Below, piece by piece: positions 1 through 8,058 of a DNA stretch of 64,000 nucleotides; positions within the stretch are counted from its first letter, which is position 1, and each line of letters begins with the position of its first letter. The stretch covers positions 124,001 to 188,000 of the forward strand of contig CBDBJK010000030.1 of assembly GCA_965206395.1 (NCBI GenBank), read 5' to 3'. The stretch comes from CBDBJK01 sp965206395. GTDB taxonomy: Bacteria; Chloroflexota; Dehalococcoidia; Lucifugimonadales; CATOSD01. Both the position numbers and the translations under genes were made by a program. The notes beneath the pieces are model-generated. The model was not told where the DNA came from. It saw only the letters and a list, made by a program, of their open reading frames with translations, and made no database searches.

Positions 1-527
1 AGCGCACCGATTGCTGCACGGTGGAGAGAAACGAGTGTGGGGGGATGCGGGGTATCAGGGAGTGGACAAGCGGTTGGAGAATCGAGAGTTGGATGTGGAG
101 TGGCGAGTGGCGATGAGGCCCGGCCGGCGACGGCACCTGGAGCCTGGCAGCCACGAGGCGTTGGCGGAGAAGCGCAAAGCGTCGGTCAGAGCGAAAGTGG
201 AGCATCCGTTCCTGTACGTGAAGCGGCGCTTTGGCTACGCCAAGGTGCGCTACCGAGGGTTGGCTAAGAACGCGCAACGGCTGGCATTGCTACTGGGGCT
301 GGCCAACTTGATGACGGCAGAGCGCCGTCTGGCGGCATGAGAGGGGCGCAGTGAGCAAATCACGGCCGGGGAGCCGCGATGGCTCCGAAAAGCCGCTTCG
401 AGGCCACAACAGACACGGTCTGAACGCCTCAACCACGACCTGGAACGTCACAAAGATGCCTGAACATCTCCAAAGAACGGAACCACTCTGCCCATCCACG
501 CTTGCGCCGAGTTGTTCAGAGGTTCCC
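1..527 (+). mobile_element. IS5-family element, copy 1 (right part only)
   Basis: This is the right-hand 527 bp of an element present in full at 12495-13698 and 52972-54175; the left part lies outside the window. It ends in TTGTTCAGAGGTTCCC, the same right inverted repeat as the full copies. It interrupts a small secreted-protein gene read on the other strand (528-723). Confidence 0.95.
2..340 (+). CDS. IS5-family transposase, C-terminal part
   Basis: C-terminal 112 codons of a DDE transposase, identical in the compared part to the 317-residue protein at 53035-53988. It carries the second catalytic Asp (WGDAGYQG) and the catalytic Glu (KVEHPFLYVKRRFG). The 5' end is cut by the window edge, so intactness cannot be judged. 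Confidence 0.93.
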   Translation, partial: AHRLLHGGEKRVWGDAGYQGVDKRLENRELDVEWRVAMRPGRRRHLEPGSHEALAEKRKASVRAKVEHPFLYVKRRFGYAKVRYRGLAKNAQRLALLLGLANLMTAERRLAA

Positions 528-723
528 TAGGATACTCTGCGGCGAAGGCAGCCGCTTTCTTGGCCTTTTCCACCACCATCGCTATCGTCGCGGCATTACT
601 GGCTGTAGCTGCCTCTGGCGAATCAGGCCCCGCGATTACCGTTTCCAGGCGCGGCAACGCTAATACCGCGATTGCCATCACAACGATAGCCGTCAATGCG
701 CTTATCAAAAATGTTCTTCGCAT
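528..723 (-). pseudogene. small secreted protein gene cut by IS
   Basis: The reading frame starts at ATG 723 behind a strong Shine-Dalgarno (AAGGAGGGG, 4 nt before ATG). It encodes about 65 host residues: a clear N-terminal signal or anchor segment (MRRTFLISALTAIVVMAIAV) followed by an Ala/Glu/Lys-rich helical stretch. At 527/528 the frame runs into the insertion sequence and ends there on IS-derived codons. The rest of the gene should lie left of the window, beyond the IS. I do not recognise the family. Confidence 0.6.
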
Positions 724-932
724 ATGTCCCCTCCTTATTATAGAAGCTACTCAATGGGATTCCTCACTCCGGTCAGGTAATCATACTTCATATGTCAAGT
801 TTGTCAACTGATTGAAGCGAACGACAAACCCTCTCCTAAAGCGGCAATGTGATCAACCGAAAGCAACCGAACTTGCGTATTTTAACGAGTTATGTTAACA
901 TAACAACCTCAGATTCGTTGTTTGGCGACTAA

Positions 933-1812
933 GAGCGTCTAACAAAACCTAATAAAAGGGGTTAGAATCTGGACATTCTCTGGAGGAGGATGACCTAATG
1001 TCTAAGCCCCTTGTAAGCGATGAATTCTGGGAACTGGTGCAACCCTTACTGCCGCCACAACCACCGAAGCCGAAAGGAGGAAGGCCCAGGATACCTGACA
1101 GACAGGTCCTAAGTGGGATACTGTTCGTGCTAAAGACAGGCATTGGCTGGGAAGACCTACCCAAGGAGATGGACTGTGGCAGTGGGATGACCTGCTGGAG
1201 GCGCCTCAGAGATTGGCACCAGTCGGGAGTCTGGGAGCGCATCCACTTGGTATGCCTTGAGCGCCTGCAAGCAGCTGAGCGCATAGACTGGACTCGCGCA
1301 GTGCTGGACAGTGCTTCAGTGCGAGCAGTTTTTGGGGGCAGAAAACAGGCCCCAACCCCACGGACAAGGCGAAGGCGGGTAGCAAGCATCATATCATAAC
1401 CGATGCCCAGGGCATTCCACTGGCGGTCAGGTTGACTGGCGCGAACGCTCACGATGTCACCCAAGCCCTTGAGTTGGTGGATGCCATACCTGCTGTCAAG
1501 GGCAAGCGAGGCAGGCCTCGCAAGCGTCCTCTTCAGGCGCAGGGAGACAGAGGGTATGACTCTGAGCCTGTTCGCAAGGAGTTGAAGAAGCGACATATCT
1601 GGCCGCTGCTGGCCAAGCGAGGTGAGCCGCATGGCAGCGGGTTGGGTGTGCATAGATGGGTGGTTGAGAGAAGCCTGAGTTGGCTTCATCAGTTCCGACG
1701 CTTACGGGTTCGATATGAGCGCAGGGCAGACATACATGAGGCTTTCTTGGCCATAGGTTGTGCCATCATCTGCTCTCGCTTTCTGTTCCAATAATGGTTT
1801 TGTTAGACGCTC
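933..1812 (+). mobile_element. IS5-family element (880 bp, two-frame transposase)
   Basis: Perfect 17-bp terminal inverted repeats GAGCGTCTAACAAAACC (933-949) and its complement (1796-1812), flanked by a 3-bp TAA target duplication (930-932 and 1813-1815). The element sits 33 bp upstream of the lasso synthetase start, so it has probably replaced or split that operon's promoter. Confidence 0.95.
998..1794 (+). CDS. IS5-family transposase made by -1 frameshifting
   Basis: The first frame (998-1399) carries the DUF4096-like N-terminal domain and the first catalytic Asp (DSASVRA). The second frame, one base back, carries the rest (TGANAHD, QGDRGYDS, WVVERSLSWL) to 1794. The switch falls in TTTTTGGGGGCAGAAAAC (1329-1346), which offers T5 and A4 slip sites. 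Two-frame transposases of this layout are normal in several IS5 subgroups, so I read it as programmed frameshifting rather than decay. The element looks potentially active: perfect ends and a clean target duplication. Confidence 0.85.
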
Positions 1813-1845
1813 TAATTAATATATCTTAGGTAGCATGACTCTGAT

Positions 1846-3858
1846 ATGAGCGGAATCGCTGGATTATATAACTTTGACGGCGGGTCGGCGCAGCGCCAGG
1901 ACCTGGGACGCATGACGCAAGTCCTGGCCCACCGAGGCCCGGATGAGAGTGCCGTTTGGACTGATGGATGCGTGGGACTAGGGCATTGCATGATGCGCAC
2001 GACGGCTGAGCCTCTGTGCGAGCGTCAGCCTCTTGTTAGCGATGACAATCAGTTGGCCCTGGTCGCCGACGCCCGCATCGACAACAGAGACGAACTCATT
2101 GGCAAGCTAGGGTGGCGCGGGCGTCCTGCCACGGAGGTGTCGGACAGCGCGCTCATCCTGGGCGCTTACGAGCGTTGGGGCGAACGTTGCGTCGAACACC
2201 TGCTTGGCGACTTTGCCTTCGCCTTGTGGGATGGGCGCAGCAAGCGTCTCTTCTGCGCCAGAGATCACCTGGGACTCAAGCCATTCTATTACGTCCGCTC
2301 TGGAGGCGCTTTTGCGGTCGCCTCCGAAATCAAGGGCCTGTTCGCGCTGCCTTGGGTGTCCCGTCGCCTGAACGAGACCAGGATTGCGGACTACCTGATG
2401 CATATGATGGAGGACAAGGAGTCCACGTTCTACGAGGGCATCCTGCGCCTGCCGCCGGCCCACACCCTGACGGTCACCCTGGACGGCGCACAACTGCGAC
2501 GATACTGGGCGTTGGACCCGAATCGAGAGGTTCGCTACTCCTCGGACGATGATTATGCCGAGGCCTATCGGGAGCTTTTCACAGAGTCTGTACGCAGCCG
2601 TATTCGCAACGCGTCTCCCCTTGGCTCATTCCTCAGCGGCGGCCTGGACTCTTCCTCTGTAACGAGTGTGGCTCGTGCGCTCAAGGCGGGGAAAGCGGAA
2701 TACTCCCTGGACACGTTCTCTCTTATCTTCGATGAACTGCCCCAGTGCGACGAGCGCCCTTACATCGAGGCGGTGCTTGAGCAGGGAGGCATGACACCCC
2801 ACTATATCCACGGCGACCAGGTGCATCCATTAAATAACATGGACAAAATGCTCTGGCATGTGGATGAGCCGTTCTTCACACCTAACTTGTTCCTGTACTG
2901 GGAGCTTTACAGCGCGGTGCAGGCCCAGGGAGTGCGTGTGGTGCTGGATGGGTTCCTTGGTGATAACGTAGTCTCTCACGGCAACCGCTACATCACGGAG
3001 CTTGCCGCGACGGGCCACTGGCTAAAGCTGGCGCGCGAGATGTACACAACGGCCAGCATGTTGGGGGGCCGCAAGAAACACCTCAAACAGCTATTTCAAG
3101 ATTTTGTGCTCGCGCCGCTCGTGATGGAGCCGCTGCAACGCTCGTGGGGCACGCTGACGAGACGAGAACTGCCTGCCTATGCCAACAGCCGATTCATTAA
3201 CAGGGAATTCACCCGTCACACAGGCTGGATGGAGCGAGCTCGGGAATACAAGGCAGAAGCTCCAAGGACGCCATACTCGGCACGACAAGAACACTTTGAG
3301 GAACTCACGTCGGGCATGTTTCCCGGAGCGTTGGAAATAATTAACAAAGCGGCAGCGGCCTTTGGTATGACACCACACCTTCCCTTCACCGACCGCCGTC
3401 TGATGGAGTTCTGTCTGGCTGTTCCAGTTACCCAGAAGTATCATAAAGGGTGGACGCGGGTGATCGCACGCCGTGGCATGCGCGAGTATCTGCCCGAAAA
3501 GATTCGCAAGCGGTACGGCAAGACCTACCTGGGCCAGGCATTCTATCGCAGTTTGTTCGTCCTGGGACGCGAAGAGATGGACTCCCTGGTTTACGACAGG
3601 TTGCCCATAGCGGCCTCTTACGTGGACGTGAAGGCTTTACAGCAGGGGTATCGTCAGATACTTCAGGATCAAGAGCAAAGTCAGCGTCAGGGAGATCAGG
3701 ATAGTAGCCTAGCTATCTGGTACGCGGTGATACTGACCCGATGGCTAGAGCTAGAAAAGGACAGGAATTCGTATACGAAAAGCCACGCTGCGAGCGATTG
3801 TGGTATAGTTGAGACTGTGACATCAGGGTTTCAGCCTCTGTCTATCATTGAGCCATGA
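1846..3858 (+). CDS. lasso peptide macrolactam synthetase (asparagine synthetase-like C protein)
   Basis: A 670-residue asparagine synthetase B homologue: an N-terminal class-II amidotransferase-like domain (GLGHCMMRT, DHLGLKPFYY) and a C-terminal ATP-pyrophosphatase domain with the PPi loop SGGLDSS near residues 263-269. In lasso biosynthesis this protein adenylates the ring Asp/Glu side chain and joins it to the core N-terminus. The protein begins MSGIAG: the glutaminase Cys2 is Ser, so glutamine hydrolysis is not expected, which suits a synthetase using the peptide amine as nucleophile. Its stop overlaps the next frame and the precursor start follows within 12 nt, so the two genes are surely co-transcribed. 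Without the adjacent precursor it would be called plain asnB. Confidence 0.88.
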   Translation: MSGIAGLYNFDGGSAQRQDLGRMTQVLAHRGPDESAVWTDGCVGLGHCMMRTTAEPLCERQPLVSDDNQLALVADARIDNRDELIGKLGWRGRPATEVSDSALILGAYERWGERCVEHLLGDFAFALWDGRSKRLFCARDHLGLKPFYYVRSGGAFAVASEIKGLFALPWVSRRLNETRIADYLMHMMEDKESTFYEGILRLPPAHTLTVTLDGAQLRRYWALDPNREVRYSSDDDYAEAYRELFTESVRSRIRNASPLGSFLSGGLDSSSVTSVARALKAGKAEYSLDTFSLIFDELPQCDERPYIEAVLEQGGMTPHYIHGDQVHPLNNMDKMLWHVDEPFFTPNLFLYWELYSAVQAQGVRVVLDGFLGDNVVSHGNRYITELAATGHWLKLAREMYTTASMLGGRKKHLKQLFQDFVLAPLVMEPLQRSWGTLTRRELPAYANSRFINREFTRHTGWMERAREYKAEAPRTPYSARQEHFEELTSGMFPGALEIINKAAAAFGMTPHLPFTDRRLMEFCLAVPVTQKYHKGWTRVIARRGMREYLPEKIRKRYGKTYLGQAFYRSLFVLGREEMDSLVYDRLPIAASYVDVKALQQGYRQILQDQEQSQRQGDQDSSLAIWYAVILTRWLELEKDRNSYTKSHAASDCGIVETVTSGFQPLSIIEP

Positions 3859-3869
3859 GGAGGTATTTT

Positions 3870-4040
3870 ATGGCTAGCGAGGCAAAAAGAGACGATCGGA
3901 AAGCAGGGAAAATTGCGTACGCACCGCCCGAATTGAAGGCCTTGGGTTCTCTGTACGAGATCACGAAAGGTCCCCATGGAGGTAATTTCGACGGCCCCCT
4001 CGTCGGAGGCATTGGTGGCTTCCACGTCACTCCTTCCTAA
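3870..4040 (+). CDS. lasso peptide precursor
   Basis: A 56-residue precursor. I chose ATG 3870 over the in-frame ATG 3855 because an ideal Shine-Dalgarno (GAGGAGG, 3857-3863) sits 6 nt before it. The leader (residues 1-33) matches the lasso consensus Y-x2-P-x-L-x3-G-x5-T exactly: Y17, P20, L22, G26, T32, with Thr as penultimate leader residue. The predicted core (residues 34-56, 3969-4037) begins GPHGGNFD, giving Gly1 and Asp8 for an 8-residue macrolactam ring. The tail is Gly-rich, contains bulky Phe18-His19 as possible plugs, and ends VTPS. The C-terminal Ser is the residue type phosphorylated by lasso kinases, and such a kinase is encoded next. Cleavage and ring size are inferred, not shown. 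Confidence 0.9.
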   Translation: MASEAKRDDRKAGKIAYAPPELKALGSLYEITKGPHGGNFDGPLVGGIGGFHVTPS

Positions 4041-4092
4041 CGGGCTGCTACTACGCTACAGTGCCGTATGGTAGCGCGTTAGGAATAAATAC

Positions 4093-4980
4093 GTGCACTC
4101 CTATCGCTGTTATGGCCTGATAATTCACTCCTGTCTTCCCCTGCCTGAGCTTACTCCGGCTGAGGGGAAGGCGGATGTGGTCGTGCGTGAGGGCGAGCTA
4201 CCAACCCCGTCGAATGAAGAATTCGAGGACGATCGGTACTTTCACGCGACGCCCGAAGATGCATCCCTCAGTTGGCGCGGCGTTGCCGACTTCGTGGTGC
4301 GCGGCGGACGGGAGATCGTATTTCAGACGGCTGGAGACCTGGAGGCGAGCTGGTTTCGCCAGTTCCTTCTGGGGCCTGTCATGGGCGTGCTGCTTCATCA
4401 ACGGGGTCTGCTGGTGCTCCGCGGTAGCGCCATCGAGATAGATGGAAACGCTGTTGCTATCGTCGGATTGAAAGGACAGGGCAAGTCCACGACGGCTGCG
4501 GGCCTTCACCAGCGCGGATACGACCTGATTGCAGACGACATCGTTGCCATTGACATGACGAATCCAGAGTCGCCTCTTGTGCTGCCGGGGATTCCCCAGA
4601 TAAAGCTCTGGCCTGACTCTGTCGCGGCGTTCGAAATGAACCCCAGTTGTATGTCCCTTCTCCATTCCGAGTTAGAGAAACGGGCACAGCATGTCACAGT
4701 CGTTTCTGAGCAGTCCCCTAAACCGCTAAATGGCCTCTACATCCTCGACCAGGGAGAGGCGCATCAAATCGAGACTCTTCCCATGATGGAAGCGTTTTCA
4801 GCAATCGTGCAGAACGCTTATGCTGCCCGCTTTATAGGAAAGGCTGGCATTCCGCCTTGGCATTTTGAACAGAGCATCGCTCTCACCAGGGCGACCCCGG
4901 TTCATCGTTTCAAGCGCAACCTCTCCTTTGCGCTTCTGCCTGAAGCTCTCGATATGTTGGAAGCTCACCTCAAACGATGA
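4093..4980 (+). CDS. HprK-like kinase of lasso peptide cluster
   Basis: A 295-residue protein starting at GTG 4093. It has the HPr-kinase-like C-terminal fold signature: Walker A GLKGQGKST (about 125-133), LIADDIVAID (about 145-154) and the PGIPQIKLWPD segment usual in lasso-cluster kinases. The N-terminal 110 residues are the variable domain of this group. Family knowledge: homologues such as PadK of the paeninodin cluster phosphorylate the C-terminal Ser side chain of the precursor. Here the precursor directly upstream ends in Ser, so the same job is inferred. The stop codon overlaps an ATG (ATGA, 4977-4980), suggesting that another gene once followed by translational coupling. Confidence 0.85.
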   Translation: MHSYRCYGLIIHSCLPLPELTPAEGKADVVVREGELPTPSNEEFEDDRYFHATPEDASLSWRGVADFVVRGGREIVFQTAGDLEASWFRQFLLGPVMGVLLHQRGLLVLRGSAIEIDGNAVAIVGLKGQGKSTTAAGLHQRGYDLIADDIVAIDMTNPESPLVLPGIPQIKLWPDSVAAFEMNPSCMSLLHSELEKRAQHVTVVSEQSPKPLNGLYILDQGEAHQIETLPMMEAFSAIVQNAYAARFIGKAGIPPWHFEQSIALTRATPVHRFKRNLSFALLPEALDMLEAHLKR

Positions 4981-5030
4981 GCCTGCAATTTCTCGCGTAC
5001 TCTCTGACTTTCCCTACTGCTTCATACTGA
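4977..5030 (+). other. 17-codon coupled frame, possible stump of lost B gene
   Basis: ATG 4977 overlaps the kinase stop as ATGA, and its frame runs 17 codons (begins MSLQFLAYS) to TGA 5028-5030. Lasso operons normally carry the RRE protein (B1) and transglutaminase-like leader peptidase (B2) at this point. The stump may be all that remains of B1, or the overlap may be chance. No similarity can be claimed over 17 residues. Confidence 0.3.
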
Positions 5031-5045
5031 CGAAGTGTCCGACCC

Positions 5046-5423
5046 CTATGACTCACCGCTGTACGCTGCCATCAAGACAAGCTGCATAAGCTCGATTAAT
5101 TCCCTGTGCCACTCCCAGCGTTCGTGGATGGTCTGGTGAAAACGCTCGCTGCCTTCCGCATCGCCTCGTTCCTCGAAGTCGGCGACGCTCTGCTCCATAA
5201 GGCCGTTCGATATGCTGTCGATGATCGGGTCGAGGCTGCTGAACAGACCTTGAGGAATCCTCATCCGCGCCTCGACAATCTTCAGGCTGGGAAGCTGCTC
5301 GTCGGCTATCGATAGTTCGGACTTCAGCAAGGCTAAGGATGCCAACAGGAGAGCCACCTCTCCTGAATCCAGGAACAGTTGGATGCGCCCCTGGTCACGG
5401 GCCGCCTGCTCGCGTGCGTTCAT
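5046..5423 (-). CDS. hypothetical protein
   Basis: About 125 residues from ATG 5423 (an in-frame GTG at 5432 is possible; a GGAG about 10 nt upstream favours the ATG). Mostly acidic and helical: a stretch rich in Leu/Ala (EVALLLASLALLKSEL), then HERWEWHRELIELMQLVLMAA at the C-terminus. I do not recognise a family. It runs convergent to the lasso operon and its 3' end abuts the point where that operon stops, so the junction near 5030-5046 may be a deletion or rearrangement boundary. Confidence 0.6.
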   Translation of the reverse strand: MNAREQAARDQGRIQLFLDSGEVALLLASLALLKSELSIADEQLPSLKIVEARMRIPQGLFSSLDPIIDSISNGLMEQSVADFEERGDAEGSERFHQTIHERWEWHRELIELMQLVLMAAYSGES

Positions 5424-5447
5424 GTCACTCACTCCACTCTAAAATAT

Positions 5448-5493
5448 CGTGCGTAGAGGCGTTCAATCCTTCCGAGGAAGGACGCCCCTACGA
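5448..5493. repeat. imperfect palindrome, dispersed repeat
   Basis: CGTAGAGGCGTTC pairs with GGACGCCCCTACG around an inner TCCTTCCGAGGAAGGA. The inner palindrome recurs with small changes at 35046-35063, 37580-37598 and 51209-51229. It lies between two minus-strand genes. Confidence 0.55.
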
Positions 5494-7812
5494 TTCTGCG
5501 TTGCCTGGCTCTCCGAGCAACTCGCGCAACACCAGCTTTGCGACCTCTTTGTCCAGCGGCTGGTTGTTGTTGCCGCACTTGGGTGACTGGATGCATCCGG
5601 GGCAACCGGCCTCGCAAGGACACTCCGAGATTACCTCAAGCGTGGCCCTCCATAAGTCCTCGATTATTTCGTAGCCATGCTCTGCGATGCCGACGCCTCC
5701 GGGATGGCCGTCATGGATGAACACCTGTGGCCTGCCAGTGTCGGGATGAAGCGGCGTCGATATACCGCCGATGTCGTTGCGGTCGCACAGCGCGAACAGG
5801 GGCAGCACACCTATAGCCGCGTGCTCGGTGGCGTGCAGCCCTCCCGCGAGGTCGAGGCGGTTGTCGAGTATGAAGTCCAGCGTGGACTTGGGCAGGTCGA
5901 ACCAGACGGCGATGGTGTCGTAGCTCTGCGTCGGGAGATCAACGTACTCCTCGCCCAGCGTCTCCTCGCTCATGTGGGCCTTGCGCTTAAAGCCTAGGAC
6001 GGTGGTGGACACGTTTACCTCGCCAAGATAAACGGTCGTCCTGCCCGACATTTTCTGCTTGAATATGTTCAGGACTCTGGTCTCGGTGTAGTCGCGCACC
6101 TCGGTGTAGTACGGCACGTCGGTCTTGACCGCGTAGGCTGTGTGCGAGTCCAGGTCTAAATCTCTTATCAGATATTGCTCGCCCTGGTGCAGGTAGATTC
6201 CTCCGGGATGCAGTTGCATAAAGGCGGACATCTCATCCACCGTTTCTAGTATGACGCCACTATCCTCCTCAACGAGGGTGTAGAAGTGCGCCGACGTTGA
6301 TCGGATGTTGACGCTCTGAGCGGGATAGTCAACATCAGGCTCAAGGTGCCATCGGTCTGACCGTGTGTGAAGAAAGCCTTCGTTCTCAAGTTCGTCAGCG
6401 TACCAGAGCAGGTCGGGGCCGAAGAACTCCGTGTCGTCCATGACGAGGGGCGCTTCGTAGGCGGCGCACAGCAGATGAGGCTTCAAGACGTAGGGGTTGT
6501 TCGGAGATATTCGCGCGCTTTCGTGGGACTTGCCGAAGAACGACTCCGGGTGTCTCATGAGGTACTGGTCGAGCGGGTTTTCCAGCGCGATTAGTACGCT
6601 GAGCGAGCGTTCGCCTCTGCGTCCGCTACGTCCGGCCTGCTGCCACGTGCTGGCGATGCTTCCGGGGTAGCCGTTCATCAGCGTAGCATCGAGGTCTCCG
6701 ATGTTTATGCCAAGCTCCATCGCGTTCGTGGTCGCCAGTCCAAGCAGACGCCCCTCGAACAGCTCGCGCTCTATGCGCCGCCTGTCCTCCGGCAGATAGC
6801 TCGCGCGGTATGGGGCCACCCTCTTGGCGGCGGTGGGGTCGGTCAGTATCAGTTCATCGCGGACGTAGACGTACAGAAGCTCGGCTAGCCTGCGGCTGCG
6901 CACGAATGCCAGCGTGCGCACGCGACGGCGCAGAAGCTCGGCGAAAATCTGGGCGGTCTCGCTGTTCGTGCTGCGCCGGCTGCCCTTCGCAAGGTCTATC
7001 ATCGGCGGGTTCCAGAACAGGAAGTCCTTACCGCCGTAGGGCGCGCCGTCCTCATCGACGACGTGGAAGGGCAGCCCTGTCAATTTTTCGGCGTGCTCGC
7101 CGGGGTTGGCGATAGTGGCCGAGCACAGGATGAACTGGGGATTGCTGCCAAAGCGCCGACACAGCCGACGCAGACGCCGGATGACGTTGGCGACGTGAGA
7201 ACCGAAGACGCCCCGGTAGACGTGCGCCTCGTCGATGACGACGTAGCGCAAACCACGAATCAGTTGATACCACGAACGATGGTTCGGCATCATGCCGAGG
7301 TGCAGCATGTCCGGGTTCGTGATGACGATTCTGGAGTAACGCCTTACGTCGCCTCTGTCCTTGGAGGGTGTGTCGCCATCGAAGATGCCGTGCCGAACGC
7401 CTCTCCTGCTGCTATCGTCGATCAGCGTAGACAGCGTTTTGGACTGGTCTTGAGCAAGTGCCTTCGTCGGGAAGATGTACAGGGCGCGACTTGAGCGGTC
7501 TTCGAGCAACGCCTCAAGCACGGGCAGATGGTAGCACAGGCTCTTGCCGCTGGCGGCTGGCGTGGCGACGATGACGTTCTCGCCGCGACGCAAGGCGTTA
7601 ATGGCCTCGGCCTGATGCGAGTACAGCGACTCGACGCCGAGGGAATCAAGGGCATCTTGCAGCTTTGGGTGCAGCGGTTCGTCGAGGACGCCTGGCGTCG
7701 CTGACCTCGCGGGAATATCCTCGCGGTGAACTAGCTGGTCTCGGTACCAGGGCACGTATTGAAGATAAGTCAGGAAGGCGTGAATATCCATAATAGCCTG
7801 TCGCTGCGACAA
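5488..7812 (-). CDS. DEAD/DEAH-box helicase with C-terminal zinc-binding domain (MrfA/Hrq1 type)
   Basis: A superfamily-2 helicase of about 770 residues. It has Walker A ATPAASGKS (about residues 83-91), DEAH box VIDEAHVYRG, the SAT motif (CSATIANP) and the QAGRSGRRG motif VI. The C-terminal domain holds a four-Cys cluster (CPCEAGCPGCIQSPKC), the metal-binding DUF1998/MZB signature of Bacillus MrfA (YprA) and eukaryotic Hrq1, which are 3'-5' helicases in repair of crosslinks and bulky lesions. Starts: TTG 7812 or ATG 7791; neither has a convincing ribosome site. Length matches the family. It stands alone. Confidence 0.9.
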   Translation of the reverse strand: MSQRQAIMDIHAFLTYLQYVPWYRDQLVHREDIPARSATPGVLDEPLHPKLQDALDSLGVESLYSHQAEAINALRRGENVIVATPAASGKSLCYHLPVLEALLEDRSSRALYIFPTKALAQDQSKTLSTLIDDSSRRGVRHGIFDGDTPSKDRGDVRRYSRIVITNPDMLHLGMMPNHRSWYQLIRGLRYVVIDEAHVYRGVFGSHVANVIRRLRRLCRRFGSNPQFILCSATIANPGEHAEKLTGLPFHVVDEDGAPYGGKDFLFWNPPMIDLAKGSRRSTNSETAQIFAELLRRRVRTLAFVRSRRLAELLYVYVRDELILTDPTAAKRVAPYRASYLPEDRRRIERELFEGRLLGLATTNAMELGINIGDLDATLMNGYPGSIASTWQQAGRSGRRGERSLSVLIALENPLDQYLMRHPESFFGKSHESARISPNNPYVLKPHLLCAAYEAPLVMDDTEFFGPDLLWYADELENEGFLHTRSDRWHLEPDVDYPAQSVNIRSTSAHFYTLVEEDSGVILETVDEMSAFMQLHPGGIYLHQGEQYLIRDLDLDSHTAYAVKTDVPYYTEVRDYTETRVLNIFKQKMSGRTTVYLGEVNVSTTVLGFKRKAHMSEETLGEEYVDLPTQSYDTIAVWFDLPKSTLDFILDNRLDLAGGLHATEHAAIGVLPLFALCDRNDIGGISTPLHPDTGRPQVFIHDGHPGGVGIAEHGYEIIEDLWRATLEVISECPCEAGCPGCIQSPKCGNNNQPLDKEVAKLVLRELLGEPGNAES

Positions 7813-8058
7813 TCATTGAGAGACTGTAAGGCAGGGCCATTATAGCACGCGAGTGCGATTTGATTAGATGGAACAGAATTCAGGTCAGTTTGGTCTGGCA
7901 CGGTTGTGGAAAGGAGATATTGCTTTCCCTATAATCACACTCTAACTGGCGCATATAGCCTGTCAAGGGCTGAGGCAAGTTCAGAAACTGTGAAACATTC
8001 ATAAGTTTGCGCTCTGCATGAGGATATGCAAAGATAGTCAGATTATCAAGGATGTGAG

